Program-made: the position numbers and the translations under genes
Part shown: positions 7,984 to 17,208 of the stretch, one piece after another
Position numbering within the stretch: the stretch's first letter is position 1
Layout of the letters: each line of letters begins with the position of its first letter
Notes under the pieces: generated by a model
Databases searched by the model: none
The model's input: the letters and a program-made list of their open reading frames with translations, nothing else
Told to the model about the DNA's origin: nothing
Assembly (NCBI RefSeq): GCF_900187425.1
Contig: NZ_FYDJ01000033.1
Coordinates: 1-45,990, forward strand
Origin: Pseudomonas sp. Irchel s3h14
Lineage (GTDB): Bacteria > Pseudomonadota > Gammaproteobacteria > Pseudomonadales > Pseudomonadaceae
Length of the DNA: 45,990 nt
Direction: 5' to 3'

Positions 7984-7999
7984 TTGCGTCATCACGCAA
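7984..7999. promoter_or_regulatory. second short dyad upstream of tcB
   Basis: TTGCGT and ACGCAA flank CATC, the same central tetranucleotide as in the dyad at 7938. The two centres are about 44 bp apart, close to four helical turns. It may be an operator or a leader hairpin. Confidence 0.35.
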
Positions 8000-8044
8000 T
8001 TCCGTTACCACGGGAGCGCGCAAAGCCGACACAGGATCAGCCCC

Positions 8045-11000
8045 ATGGAAGAACAAGCCTCCCTGAGCATCACTGAACCCTCCATCGCCAAGAGTGCTTC
8101 CATTGCCACGATTGGCAAAAGCTGGGGATCGGTCGGCGTGACGGGCAGTGCCTCGTTCGAGTTGCCGCTGCCCCTTTCAGCAGGGCGCGGTTTCGATCCC
8201 GCCATGGCGCTGAGCTATGACAATCAGGGCGGTAATGGTCCGTTCGGCATTGGCTGGCGTTTGGGCACCAGTGCCATCACTCGCCAGACCAGCAAGGGGG
8301 TGCCTGATTACCTCGACGTCGACATCATGGTCGGCCCTGGTGGCGAGGAGTTGATGCCCGAGCTGGATGACGAGGGCAAGCCCAAGTCCAGAGTCGTAAT
8401 CGACTATCGCGGCCTCTCCATTGGTGAGCACCACGTTGTGCGCTACCGGCCGCGGGTCGAAAGTTCATTCGATCTGATCGAGCTTTGGCAACCTCAAGAA
8501 AAACCGCCCTTCTGGCTGGTACACGGGGCCAATGGCAGCCTGCATGTGTACGGCAAAACCGACGCTTCGCGCCGTGCCGAACCTGTCGACCCGGCCACCC
8601 CTGACGCGCCGCAGCGTATCGGTGTGTGGTTGCTGCTCGAAAGCATGACCCCCCATGGCGAACACATCTGTTTCGACTACAAGCCCGAAGATGAGACTCA
8701 CTCCCCGGATGACTCGCACGACTATCGTGCCCAGCGTTTTCTGCACCGGGTGTGTTACGGCAATGCCCTGGCCAGCAAACACCTGTACGCCTGGACGGTG
8801 GAAAACCCGGCGACTCTGAACTGGCATTTCCACCTGGTGTTCGACTACGGCGAACGCACCCTCGATCTGGAAAAGAAACCGCTCTACGGCCCGCCGTTCG
8901 ACAATCCCGGCGAGGGTTATGGTGAGTGGCAATTGCGCGCCGATCCCTTCCATAGCTACACCTATGGTTTCGAACTGGGCACCCGACGCCTGTGCCATCA
9001 GATCTTGATGTTTCACCATTTCCCCGCAAAACCGGAACAAAAACCGGCGCTGATTCGGCGATTGCTGCTGCAATACCAAACGACTCCCTTGGCATACACC
9101 CAACTGACAGCGGCGCACTATCAGGCGTACGACGCCAGTGGCGCCGTGGAAAACATGCCGCCAGTGGAGTTCGACTACTCGGGCTTCGAACTCAACAAGC
9201 AGTCGAGCCCGTTCTTCCCCTTCGAAAACATGCCCGGCATCGAGGACAGCGCGCACCACCAATGCATTGATCTGTTTGGTGAAGGCGTGCCCGGATTTAT
9301 CTGTCGTTACGACAAGAGCTGGTATTACCGCGAACCCTTGCGTGCGCCCACGGGCACCGATGACATCCACTATGGCCCATGGACAGAACTGTCCAAAATT
9401 CCCGTGGCCGATCGCTATCAACCGACCTATCAGGCGCTGACCGATCTGACCGGCGATGGTCGGCTCGACTGGATCCTCGCCTCACCCGGCATGAGCGGTT
9501 TCCACACCCTCAACCCCGATCGCAGCTGGTCAGGGTTCATTCCCTTTACGGCGTTCCCGGTGGAGTTCTTCCACACGCTTTCACAGTCTGGCGATTTGAT
9601 AGGTGACGGGCTCAGCTCGATGGCGCTGATCGGCCCGCGAAGCGTGCGCCTGTACGCCAATCGGCGTGAGGATGGTTTCGCCCCGGGTAAGGACGTGCCT
9701 CATAAACCGGACACCGATCGCCTGCCGCTGTTCAGCAACTCACGCACCGAACTGGTGATGCTGGGCAACTTGCTGGGCAGCGACATGACCGAGTTGTGCC
9801 GCATCCGGCATGACGAAATCAAATGCTGGCCGAACCTGGGCCACGGTCGGTTCGGCAAGGGTTTTGTCATGAGTGCCCTGCCCTTCGACTACGCGACATT
9901 CGACGCGGCGCGGGTGCGGATTGCCGACCTCGACGGCTCCGGCGCACCGGCACTGATTTATCTGCAGTCCGACTGTTTCGAGATCTATTTGAATCACGGT
10001 GGCAATGGTCTGGAGCAGATCCCTGTCACGGTCCCTTGGCCCGACGGCATCCGCTACGACAACCTGTGCCAGGTCACCCTCGCCGACCTGCAAGGCCTGG
10101 GTTGCGCGAGCCTGATGTTGACCGTGCCACACATGAAGCCACGGCACTGGCGCTACGATTTCGTCAGTGCCAAGCCTTACATGCTGGTCGCCAGTAACAA
10201 CAACATGGGCTGCAGCACCCAGGTGGTGTATCGCAGTTCCGCGCAGGAATGGCTGGATGAAAAGCATCGGATACTCAAGCTCAAACGTTTCCCGGTTTCC
10301 TACTTGCCGTTCCCGGTGCCCGTGGTCAAGCAACAAAGCCAGCTCGATGAAATCACCGGCAATCGCCTGAACCAGTTTTTCCAGTATTTGCACGGTTATT
10401 ACGATGGCCAGAACCGCGAGTTTCGCGGTTTCGGGCTGCTGCGCCAGACCGACAGTGAAACCGGTGCAATTGAAGATGACATCGGTTTTACCGCCCCGGC
10501 GCTGGTCTGCACCTGGTTTCACACCGGACGGCTAATCGACCTGCCACGCGATGGCTACTTCAATCGTGATCCCGAAGCCCTTGCCTTGAAGCCCACGTTG
10601 TTTTGCCGGTATCACCGCAACGACCACTTTGATGATCCCGTCCCACCCGCCGACGAAGCCACCGCCCACGAAATCGCCCGCGCCCTCGCCGGTTCGGTGT
10701 TGCGGGTCGAAACCTACGCCGCCGACGATAGCTTGGGCATGGCGGTGCCTTTCGCCGTGGAGGAAAGCCGCTACAAGGTCCGCGAGCTACGCAAAAAGGG
10801 AGACCATGACGCGTACCCGATCATGCTGCCTTTGCAACTGGAGAAGATCAGCTACCAGTACGAGCGCTTCATGAACGACCCTCTGAGCCGACATGAAATC
10901 ACCTTGGGCCATGACGAGTTCGGTCTGCCTGTGCATGCCATTACGGTCAGCTATGCACGGCGCAGAACCTCCATTGATGAACCGCCCTTTGACGATGTCG

Positions 11001-12598
11001 ATGAACAGAAATGGTGGCTTGATGCCCACGACCCGGCGCAACAGTCTTATTACCTGAGCGAAACCCGCGTCGAGTTCATTCACTTGAAGGAGGACCTGCA
11101 AGGCTGGCGACTGGGTCTGCCCTATCTGCAACGTGGCAACGCAATGGTCTTGCCCAAGGGAACGGCACCCGCAGGACTTACCCCGGCAGATATCTCCCAT
11201 GAACGCTTTATCGATCTGTACGCCTCGCCCGAATGGGCCGCTCAGCGGCTACTGACCACGCAGTCGGTACATCGCTACCTCAAGACTGACGATCGAACAG
11301 TGCTTGCCGATGGCAAAGCCGATTTCGAAGCTCTGAGGGCACCCTTGGAACTCGCACAACTGGACAAGACAGCACTGCAAGCCTACGACACAGTGCCGTC
11401 GCTCGTTATTCGGGACGAACTGGAAAAAATCGGCTATTCGGCCATGCCTCTGGTTCTGGGGATAGACGAGGAGGCAGACAAGGAAGAGGACAAGGAGAGA
11501 AATCTATGGTCGTCCCGGTATGGTTTTGCCAAGTACGGCGAGTTCGATAGTTTTTACAAAGTGATGGAGTACAACGAAACGCCCAGTTACGGCATCACGA
11601 CAGCCCGCTACGACGCCTACTGTCTGCTGCCGAAAAGCATCACGCAGCCGGACGGGTGCGAAGCCCGTTTCGAATATGACTATCACGCGCTGCAACTCAT
11701 GCGCAGCATCGATGCCAATAGCAATGTCGAGGAAGCCCTTTACGAGCCATCCGGACAACCCCTTGCCATCAGTTTTTATGGAACTGAAGACGGCGAAGAC
11801 GTTGGTTTTCTCCCCCTCGATAAACACGTACGTCCCGTGGATCATCGTCCGGACCCTGCCATCGAAAATCCGAAAGGCGCCCTGCAAGAAGCGGCCAGCG
11901 TATTGCGCAAGGACCTGTTCAGCTGGATGGGCGAACTCCCCCAATCCGTCAGGCAGATACCTGACTGGCTGACCACCTGGATCGCACAAGGCTACGTGTT
12001 GCCAAGTCTGCACATTCGCGCCAGCGCCCGCCTTCGTCTGTCCCGGCTCAAGTCCCTGACCGGGCCTGAACAAGCGCTGCTCGACCTGATCCACTCGACT
12101 CCCCGCGAACCGGTGCACAGCGTCGTCCTCACCGCCGACCGCTATTGGTATGATGAGCTGCAACAAATCCAGATCGTCAAAGCCTTTGTGGATGGTTTCG
12201 GCCGGCCACTGCAGACCAAACAGTTGGTCGAGCCGGGACAGGCTTTTGTGGTGGAAAACGGTGAGCTGGTGATTGAAGACGGCAAGCCAAAGGTCGCGCA
12301 CGCCGATCAACGCTGGCGCGTCAGCGAACGTGTGGAATACAACAACAAAGGACTGACTGTTCGGGTATTTCGCCCTTACTTCGCCAATGGACATCGCTAT
12401 ATCAATGACCATTCCTTCCGTGAGTTTGGCCATCACGATCAGAACTTTTACGACGTGCTGGGTCGCCAGAACAAAGTCATCAACGCCAAAGGAGATGTCG
12501 CGCTCGAGATCATCCATCCCTGGTACTCCACCAGCCTGGACTTTAATGACACCTACGTTGCGCCGCCTGAAAGTGAGTTGAAGGCAGGCAAGCCATGA
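8045..12598 (+). CDS. tcB: Tc toxin B subunit (SpvB/TcdB-type)
   Basis: A 1517-residue protein with the order expected of a TcB cocoon subunit. An SpvB-like N-terminal domain (about 20-330) includes the family stretch GGNGPFGIGWRL. FG-GAP/VCBS-like beta-propeller repeats (about 440-690) include DLTGDGRLDWIL, DLDGSGAPALIYL and DLQGLGCASLML; in known Tc complexes this propeller docks onto the TcA pore. TcdB middle N and middle C regions follow (about 650-1010), then Rhs-like strand-rich sequence to the end. There is no signal peptide, as usual. AGGA precedes the ATG. It overlaps tcC by four bases (ATGA), so the pair is co-translated. No TcA gene lies in the window, so a partner must be encoded elsewhere or this BC pair is an orphan. 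Confidence 0.92.
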   Translation: MEEQASLSITEPSIAKSASIATIGKSWGSVGVTGSASFELPLPLSAGRGFDPAMALSYDNQGGNGPFGIGWRLGTSAITRQTSKGVPDYLDVDIMVGPGGEELMPELDDEGKPKSRVVIDYRGLSIGEHHVVRYRPRVESSFDLIELWQPQEKPPFWLVHGANGSLHVYGKTDASRRAEPVDPATPDAPQRIGVWLLLESMTPHGEHICFDYKPEDETHSPDDSHDYRAQRFLHRVCYGNALASKHLYAWTVENPATLNWHFHLVFDYGERTLDLEKKPLYGPPFDNPGEGYGEWQLRADPFHSYTYGFELGTRRLCHQILMFHHFPAKPEQKPALIRRLLLQYQTTPLAYTQLTAAHYQAYDASGAVENMPPVEFDYSGFELNKQSSPFFPFENMPGIEDSAHHQCIDLFGEGVPGFICRYDKSWYYREPLRAPTGTDDIHYGPWTELSKIPVADRYQPTYQALTDLTGDGRLDWILASPGMSGFHTLNPDRSWSGFIPFTAFPVEFFHTLSQSGDLIGDGLSSMALIGPRSVRLYANRREDGFAPGKDVPHKPDTDRLPLFSNSRTELVMLGNLLGSDMTELCRIRHDEIKCWPNLGHGRFGKGFVMSALPFDYATFDAARVRIADLDGSGAPALIYLQSDCFEIYLNHGGNGLEQIPVTVPWPDGIRYDNLCQVTLADLQGLGCASLMLTVPHMKPRHWRYDFVSAKPYMLVASNNNMGCSTQVVYRSSAQEWLDEKHRILKLKRFPVSYLPFPVPVVKQQSQLDEITGNRLNQFFQYLHGYYDGQNREFRGFGLLRQTDSETGAIEDDIGFTAPALVCTWFHTGRLIDLPRDGYFNRDPEALALKPTLFCRYHRNDHFDDPVPPADEATAHEIARALAGSVLRVETYAADDSLGMAVPFAVEESRYKVRELRKKGDHDAYPIMLPLQLEKISYQYERFMNDPLSRHEITLGHDEFGLPVHAITVSYARRRTSIDEPPFDDVDEQKWWLDAHDPAQQSYYLSETRVEFIHLKEDLQGWRLGLPYLQRGNAMVLPKGTAPAGLTPADISHERFIDLYASPEWAAQRLLTTQSVHRYLKTDDRTVLADGKADFEALRAPLELAQLDKTALQAYDTVPSLVIRDELEKIGYSAMPLVLGIDEEADKEEDKERNLWSSRYGFAKYGEFDSFYKVMEYNETPSYGITTARYDAYCLLPKSITQPDGCEARFEYDYHALQLMRSIDANSNVEEALYEPSGQPLAISFYGTEDGEDVGFLPLDKHVRPVDHRPDPAIENPKGALQEAASVLRKDLFSWMGELPQSVRQIPDWLTTWIAQGYVLPSLHIRASARLRLSRLKSLTGPEQALLDLIHSTPREPVHSVVLTADRYWYDELQQIQIVKAFVDGFGRPLQTKQLVEPGQAFVVENGELVIEDGKPKVAHADQRWRVSERVEYNNKGLTVRVFRPYFANGHRYINDHSFREFGHHDQNFYDVLGRQNKVINAKGDVALEIIHPWYSTSLDFNDTYVAPPESELKAGKP

Positions 12599-15345
12599 CG
12601 ACCACCATTCATTGGCGGACCCCGAACCTGACGGTCATTGATAGCCGGGGCTTACCGATTCGCCAGGTCACCTACTTGCGCAAGGTCGTTAACGGCACGC
12701 TGGAAACCCTGATCACCCGACAGCGGCATGACGCCGCCGGGCGACTGCTTGAACAATCGGATCCGCGACTGTTCGGGGTCGTCTCCAACCTGGCCACCGT
12801 GTACCGCCTCTCCGGCGAACCGCTAAAGGTCGATTCTGTCGATGCCGGCTGGCGTCTGAGCCTGCCGGGGCTGGCCGGTGAAAAACTCCAGCATTGGGAT
12901 CAACGTGGCAGTCATTGGCGCACCACCTACGACCCTCAGTTGCGCCCGCTCGCCATCGAGGAAAACGGTCAACCGAACGTCGAAACCTTTATGTATGCCG
13001 ACGCCTCAGGCGACCCCGGCTGCAACCTCCGTGGCCAGATGATCAAGCAAACCGATTCTTCTGGTGGGCTTGAGCTCAGCAGCTTCAGCCTGCAGGGCCA
13101 ATCGTTGCGCGAAACACGAACGATTGCCGACAAGGTTTTTGTCGGTAGTCGAACCTGGAGCCCTCTCGGTGCGATGCTGACCCAGACCGATGCCGGTAAT
13201 CATCAGCAACAGTTGCGCTATGACATTACCGGGCAGCTGAAAAAGGCTCAACTGCGGATCAAGCCCGAGGGCGTCTGGCTGCCCATTCTGGAAGATGCCC
13301 GGTACAACGCCGCCGGTCAGATCATCGAACAGCGTGCGGGAAACAAGGTGGTCAGCAGCTGGATCTACGACGCAGTGGATGGTCGGCTCAAGCACTTGAA
13401 AGCCGGTGTGCCTGAAACGGCCCTGCGGCAGAACCTCGAGTATGTCCATGATCGGGTCGGTAACGTGTTGCGCATCGACGATCACACGTTCCAGACCAGG
13501 TTCTTTGCCAATCAGCACATGGATGGCCACCGCGAGTTCACCTATGACTCGCTCTATCGGTTGATCAGTGCCACCGGCCATGACGCGCCCCCGACATCTG
13601 ACCTGCCGGGCCGCCCGCTACCGAGCGATCCCAACAATCATCTCAACTATCACCAGACGTATGAGTACGACCTCGGTGGCAACCTGAACAAGCTGATCCA
13701 TGGCCGTGCCGTGGGGGGTTACACCCAAGAGATGCTCATTGACCCATCGAGCAACCGTGGCGTGCGCGGGAAAGAGGGAGACCCCGTACCCGATTTTCCT
13801 GCGCTGTTTGACCGCCACGGCAATCTCCGGGCCTTGCAATCGGGAATCGACTTGCAGTGGAGCAGCCGTGATCAACTGGCATCAGTGACGCTGGTCAAAC
13901 GCGAAGACGGACCCGACGATGAAGAAACCTATCGCTATAGCCAGGGCGTACGCGTCTACAAATGCCACCAATGGCATACGCCATCGACCAGCCATTTTCA
14001 CGAAGTGATGTATTTGCCGGGGCTGGAGATCCGTAAACGCGACAACGGCGAAGAGCTGCACGTCATTACCTTGCCGAGCGGGTTCGGTAGCGTGCGATGC
14101 CTGCATTGGGTCAGCGAAAAACCCGACGGCATCGATGCCGATCAATTGCGCTACAGCCTCGCCGACCCTTTGGGCTCCAGCCTCATGGAGCTCGATCAAC
14201 ACGCTAGCCTGATCAGCCACGAAGGTTACTACCCCTTCGGCGGCACCGCGTGGCTGACGGCGGATTCCGCACTGGAGGTCAGCTATAAAACCATCCGTTA
14301 CTCAGGCAAGGAAATGGATGTCAGCGGGCTTTACTACTACGGGCTGCGGTACTACGCGCCTTGGTTGTGGCGGTGGGTCAATCCAGATCCGTTGGGGGCT
14401 GTGGATGGGTTGAATCTGTATCGGATGGTGGGAAACAACCCGATGAACTTTGTTGATGACACGGGGGGAATCAAAACCCAAGCCCCTCAACCACCGTCAT
14501 CCACCAGCTCTGCTGTTGGCGGTTCGCCGCCCGTCTATGGTCCCCATTTTCCAGACCCAACAACGCCTCCCCCCATCCCCCCCACACCTGGCTCCTGGAG
14601 GGAATTGGGCTCGAGAGTCTTATCGGCCGTCAGCTCTCCCAAGGGGATGGCTTTGTCGGTCGTCAACTCAAATGTCGCGAAAGACTTCTTTCCGGTTACC
14701 ACCACGGGTGTTTATAGCGCTGGGATCGTTTCAACCGTTATCGGCATCACTGGACAACTCATCTTCCAAGCATTGGTGTTTAACCCAGGTGCGTCACCCG
14801 CTGGCACCTGGAATTCAGAAGGGGGTGGCACAGTTCCTCCTGTCGACGTGACCCAAGATGCCTTCAGGATTTTTAATTCGCTCAGTATTTCCGTAATCGC
14901 GGCTACAGCGGTGACCGGGATGTATCTAACCCCGATAGTAGGTCGCTTTGTTGACTATCTCAGAGACACAAAGGAAATAACTGAAAAAAAAGCTCAAGCA
15001 AGTGCCCTGATGAGTAATCTCGAGACGACAATTCTCCAGCAACAGATGTTCCCACCAGGAGTAGTGCCCGAGAACGCGCAAACCACACTCATCAATCAGG
15101 TACTCAAGCTCGAAGGTTTGACAGGCATTACGTCGAGAACAACAGAGATGCTTGAGTCAATTCGAGCGTTGGGACCTAACTACGGGTATTCAGAGGGGCC
15201 CACTCCGGCGTCGCCAGCATTGCCTCGGCACCCCAGCAATGTCAGCCTTTCACGAAGTCGAATACCGGTATCGTCGTCCAGACGCTTGAGCGTGAGCTCG
15301 AGCAGATCAAGCTCGAGCTTCAAGTCAGTTGTAGTTCAGAGGTAG
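12595..15345 (+). CDS. tcC: Tc toxin C subunit (TccC-type Rhs protein) with novel C-terminal domain
   Basis: A 916-residue protein. Residues 1 to about 624 form the Rhs/YD-repeat shell half that closes the BC cocoon (repeats such as YDITGQLKKAQ, YNAAGQIIEQ and FTYDSLYRLISA). The Rhs core ends with the TccC hallmark from D598: DPLGAVDGLNLYRMV, then NNPMNFVDDTG. In the family these aspartates form the autoprotease that frees the toxic tail. Residues 625-916 are the hypervariable region: a proline-rich linker, two hydrophobic stretches (about 690-740 and 760-785), a charged helical part, and a basic tail with 16 Ser and 7 Arg in the last 39 residues and no acidic residue. I recognise no enzyme motif in it. 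Its DNA looks less GC-rich than the core. Confidence 0.9.
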   Translation: MTTTIHWRTPNLTVIDSRGLPIRQVTYLRKVVNGTLETLITRQRHDAAGRLLEQSDPRLFGVVSNLATVYRLSGEPLKVDSVDAGWRLSLPGLAGEKLQHWDQRGSHWRTTYDPQLRPLAIEENGQPNVETFMYADASGDPGCNLRGQMIKQTDSSGGLELSSFSLQGQSLRETRTIADKVFVGSRTWSPLGAMLTQTDAGNHQQQLRYDITGQLKKAQLRIKPEGVWLPILEDARYNAAGQIIEQRAGNKVVSSWIYDAVDGRLKHLKAGVPETALRQNLEYVHDRVGNVLRIDDHTFQTRFFANQHMDGHREFTYDSLYRLISATGHDAPPTSDLPGRPLPSDPNNHLNYHQTYEYDLGGNLNKLIHGRAVGGYTQEMLIDPSSNRGVRGKEGDPVPDFPALFDRHGNLRALQSGIDLQWSSRDQLASVTLVKREDGPDDEETYRYSQGVRVYKCHQWHTPSTSHFHEVMYLPGLEIRKRDNGEELHVITLPSGFGSVRCLHWVSEKPDGIDADQLRYSLADPLGSSLMELDQHASLISHEGYYPFGGTAWLTADSALEVSYKTIRYSGKEMDVSGLYYYGLRYYAPWLWRWVNPDPLGAVDGLNLYRMVGNNPMNFVDDTGGIKTQAPQPPSSTSSAVGGSPPVYGPHFPDPTTPPPIPPTPGSWRELGSRVLSAVSSPKGMALSVVNSNVAKDFFPVTTTGVYSAGIVSTVIGITGQLIFQALVFNPGASPAGTWNSEGGGTVPPVDVTQDAFRIFNSLSISVIAATAVTGMYLTPIVGRFVDYLRDTKEITEKKAQASALMSNLETTILQQQMFPPGVVPENAQTTLINQVLKLEGLTGITSRTTEMLESIRALGPNYGYSEGPTPASPALPRHPSNVSLSRSRIPVSSSRRLSVSSSRSSSSFKSVVVQR

Positions 15346-15387
15346 AGCATTGGGGCTCCAGAACTTCTGGCGCTCCTTGTCTCTTTC

Positions 15388-15416
15388 GGCGGGCACACCA
15401 TGCTATGGTGCCCGCC
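15388..15416 (+). terminator. GC-rich hairpin between tcC and mifS
   Basis: GGCGGGC pairs with GCCCGCC, and the stem extends through CCAT/ATGG with a small bulge. T-rich but broken sequence follows. It probably ends tcC transcription, weakly. It covers the ATG at 15400, which argues against that codon as the start of the kinase gene. Confidence 0.5.
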
Positions 15417-15441
15417 CGACTTTCTACCTGTTTGCGCCAGC

Positions 15442-17208
15442 ATGCTGCCGACTTCCCGTACCGTGCGTTTGTCGTTGTATACCCTGTTGATCCTCGCCGG
15501 CGCGGCCCTCGCGGCCGGTTTGGCCATTCGTCACGCCGAGCGTCAGGCGCTGGTCGAAGACGCCGCCCGCGCCAATCAGCAATTGGCGTTGTACGCCAAT
15601 TCCCTGCACACCCTGATCGACCGCTACCGCGCCCTGCCCGCCGTGCTGGCGCTGGACCCGGAACTACGCACAGCGCTAAGCGGTGGAGTGAGCCCCGAAC
15701 AGCAACTTGCGTTGAACCGCAAACTGGAAAAGATCAACGGCGCAGCGCGATCCTCAACCCTCGAATTGCTGGATCACACCGGACTGGCGGTGGCCGCCAG
15801 CAACTGGCGTTTGCCCAGCAGTTACGTCGGTCACAATTACGGTTTTCGCCCCTATTTCAGCCAGACCCGCACTCAGGGCACCGGGCGCTTTTACGCGGTG
15901 GGCGTGACCAGCGGCATTCCCGGTTACTTCCTGTCCAGTGCGGTTACCGGTGACAACGGCCAGTTCCTTGGCGCGATGGTGGTGAAACTCGAATTCCCGG
16001 AACTTGAGCGCGAGTGGCGTCAGGGCAGCGACACGCTGCTGGTCAGCGATGCACGCGGGATTGTCTTCATCGCCAACCAGCCGGGCTGGCGCTATCGCCT
16101 GTTGAAACCGCTGAGTGACAGCGATCACGCCGAACTCAAGGCCACCCGCCAATACGACAAACAACCGCTGACACCGCTCGAGTATCAATCGGTGCGGCGC
16201 TTCGACGACAACAGTGACCTGACGCGGGTCGTGGGTCCTGACGGGACGGCGAATTACCTGTGGGAATCGCTGCCGCTGAGCACTGAAGGCTGGACGTTGC
16301 ACCTGCTGCGCCGCCCGCAAATTGCGTTCGAAGACAGCCGCAATGCCGGGCTCGCCGCCGCCGGGTTGTGGCTGGCGGTGGTATTTCTGTTGCTGTTCCT
16401 CAATCAGCGTTGGCGTCTGGCCAAGCTGCGCCAGCGCAGTCGCGAAGAGCTCGAGCAACTGGTGGAAGAACGCACTCGCGACCTGCGCACCGCTCAGGAC
16501 GGTCTGGTGCAATCGGCCAAACTCGCCGCCCTCGGCCAGATGTCTGCCGCGCTGGCCCATGAAATCAACCAGCCGCTGACCGCCCAACGCATGCAGCTTG
16601 CTACTCTGAGGCTGCTGCTCGACCACGGTCGGGTTGACGATGCTTACAAGGCGCTCAAACCGGTGGATGACATGCTGACGCGCATGGCCGCCCTCACCGG
16701 TCACCTGAAAACTTTCGCCCGCAAAAGCCCCAGCGGCCTGCGCGAACGGCTGGACCTGGCAGCGGTGGTCGACCAATCGTTGCAGCTGCTCGACACAAGG
16801 TTGCGCGATGAACAGGTCAGCACGGTGCGGCACCTGACGCGCCCGGCGTGGGTGCGTGGCGATGCGATTCGTCTGGAACAGGTGCTGATCAATTTGCTGC
16901 GCAATGCCCTGGACGCCATGCAGGACAAACCCTGCAAACGCCTGGAAATCCGTCTCGAAGCCGACGAACAACTCTGGCGCCTGACCGTCACTGACAACGG
17001 TGGCGGCATTGCAGAAGAGCACTTGGCCAACGTGTTTGATCCGTTCTTCACCACTAAACCGGTGGGTGATGGCCTGGGCCTCGGGCTGGCCGTATCCTTT
17101 GCCATCGTTCATGAATCGGGCGGACGCCTGAGCGCCGACAATCATGCAAACGGCGCGGTGTTCACCGTGACCTTGCCCATCGACCTGGAGGCCCCTGGCT
17201 CATGCTGA
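15442..17208 (+). CDS. mifS: sensor histidine kinase, MifS/DctB type
   Basis: An inner-membrane kinase of 588 residues. Transmembrane helix 1 (about 8-26) and helix 2 (about 300-320) flank a periplasmic double-Cache sensor of the DctB kind. A coiled linker leads to the dimerisation domain with ALAHEINQPL (His373) and the ATPase domain with the N box NLLRNALDAM and the G box GDGLGLGLA. The ATG at 15442 is chosen because the upstream ATG (15400) lies in a hairpin; no strong ribosome site is visible for either. It overlaps mifR by 7 bases. In P. aeruginosa MifS/MifR (PA5512/PA5511) control alpha-ketoglutarate use with sigma-54. The adjacent permease and sigma-54 promoter here favour MifS over DctB. 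Confidence 0.85.
   Translation: MLPTSRTVRLSLYTLLILAGAALAAGLAIRHAERQALVEDAARANQQLALYANSLHTLIDRYRALPAVLALDPELRTALSGGVSPEQQLALNRKLEKINGAARSSTLELLDHTGLAVAASNWRLPSSYVGHNYGFRPYFSQTRTQGTGRFYAVGVTSGIPGYFLSSAVTGDNGQFLGAMVVKLEFPELEREWRQGSDTLLVSDARGIVFIANQPGWRYRLLKPLSDSDHAELKATRQYDKQPLTPLEYQSVRRFDDNSDLTRVVGPDGTANYLWESLPLSTEGWTLHLLRRPQIAFEDSRNAGLAAAGLWLAVVFLLLFLNQRWRLAKLRQRSREELEQLVEERTRDLRTAQDGLVQSAKLAALGQMSAALAHEINQPLTAQRMQLATLRLLLDHGRVDDAYKALKPVDDMLTRMAALTGHLKTFARKSPSGLRERLDLAAVVDQSLQLLDTRLRDEQVSTVRHLTRPAWVRGDAIRLEQVLINLLRNALDAMQDKPCKRLEIRLEADEQLWRLTVTDNGGGIAEEHLANVFDPFFTTKPVGDGLGLGLAVSFAIVHESGGRLSADNHANGAVFTVTLPIDLEAPGSC

Noticed and set aside
15333..15418. A functional tRNA gene
   Set aside because: Only the D-arm fits; anticodon stem pairing fails and there is no T-arm, acceptor stem or CCA.
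15400..15441. Earlier ATG for the histidine kinase
   Set aside because: It lies in a GC hairpin and adds a non-hydrophobic leader (MLWCPPDF) before the normal start.
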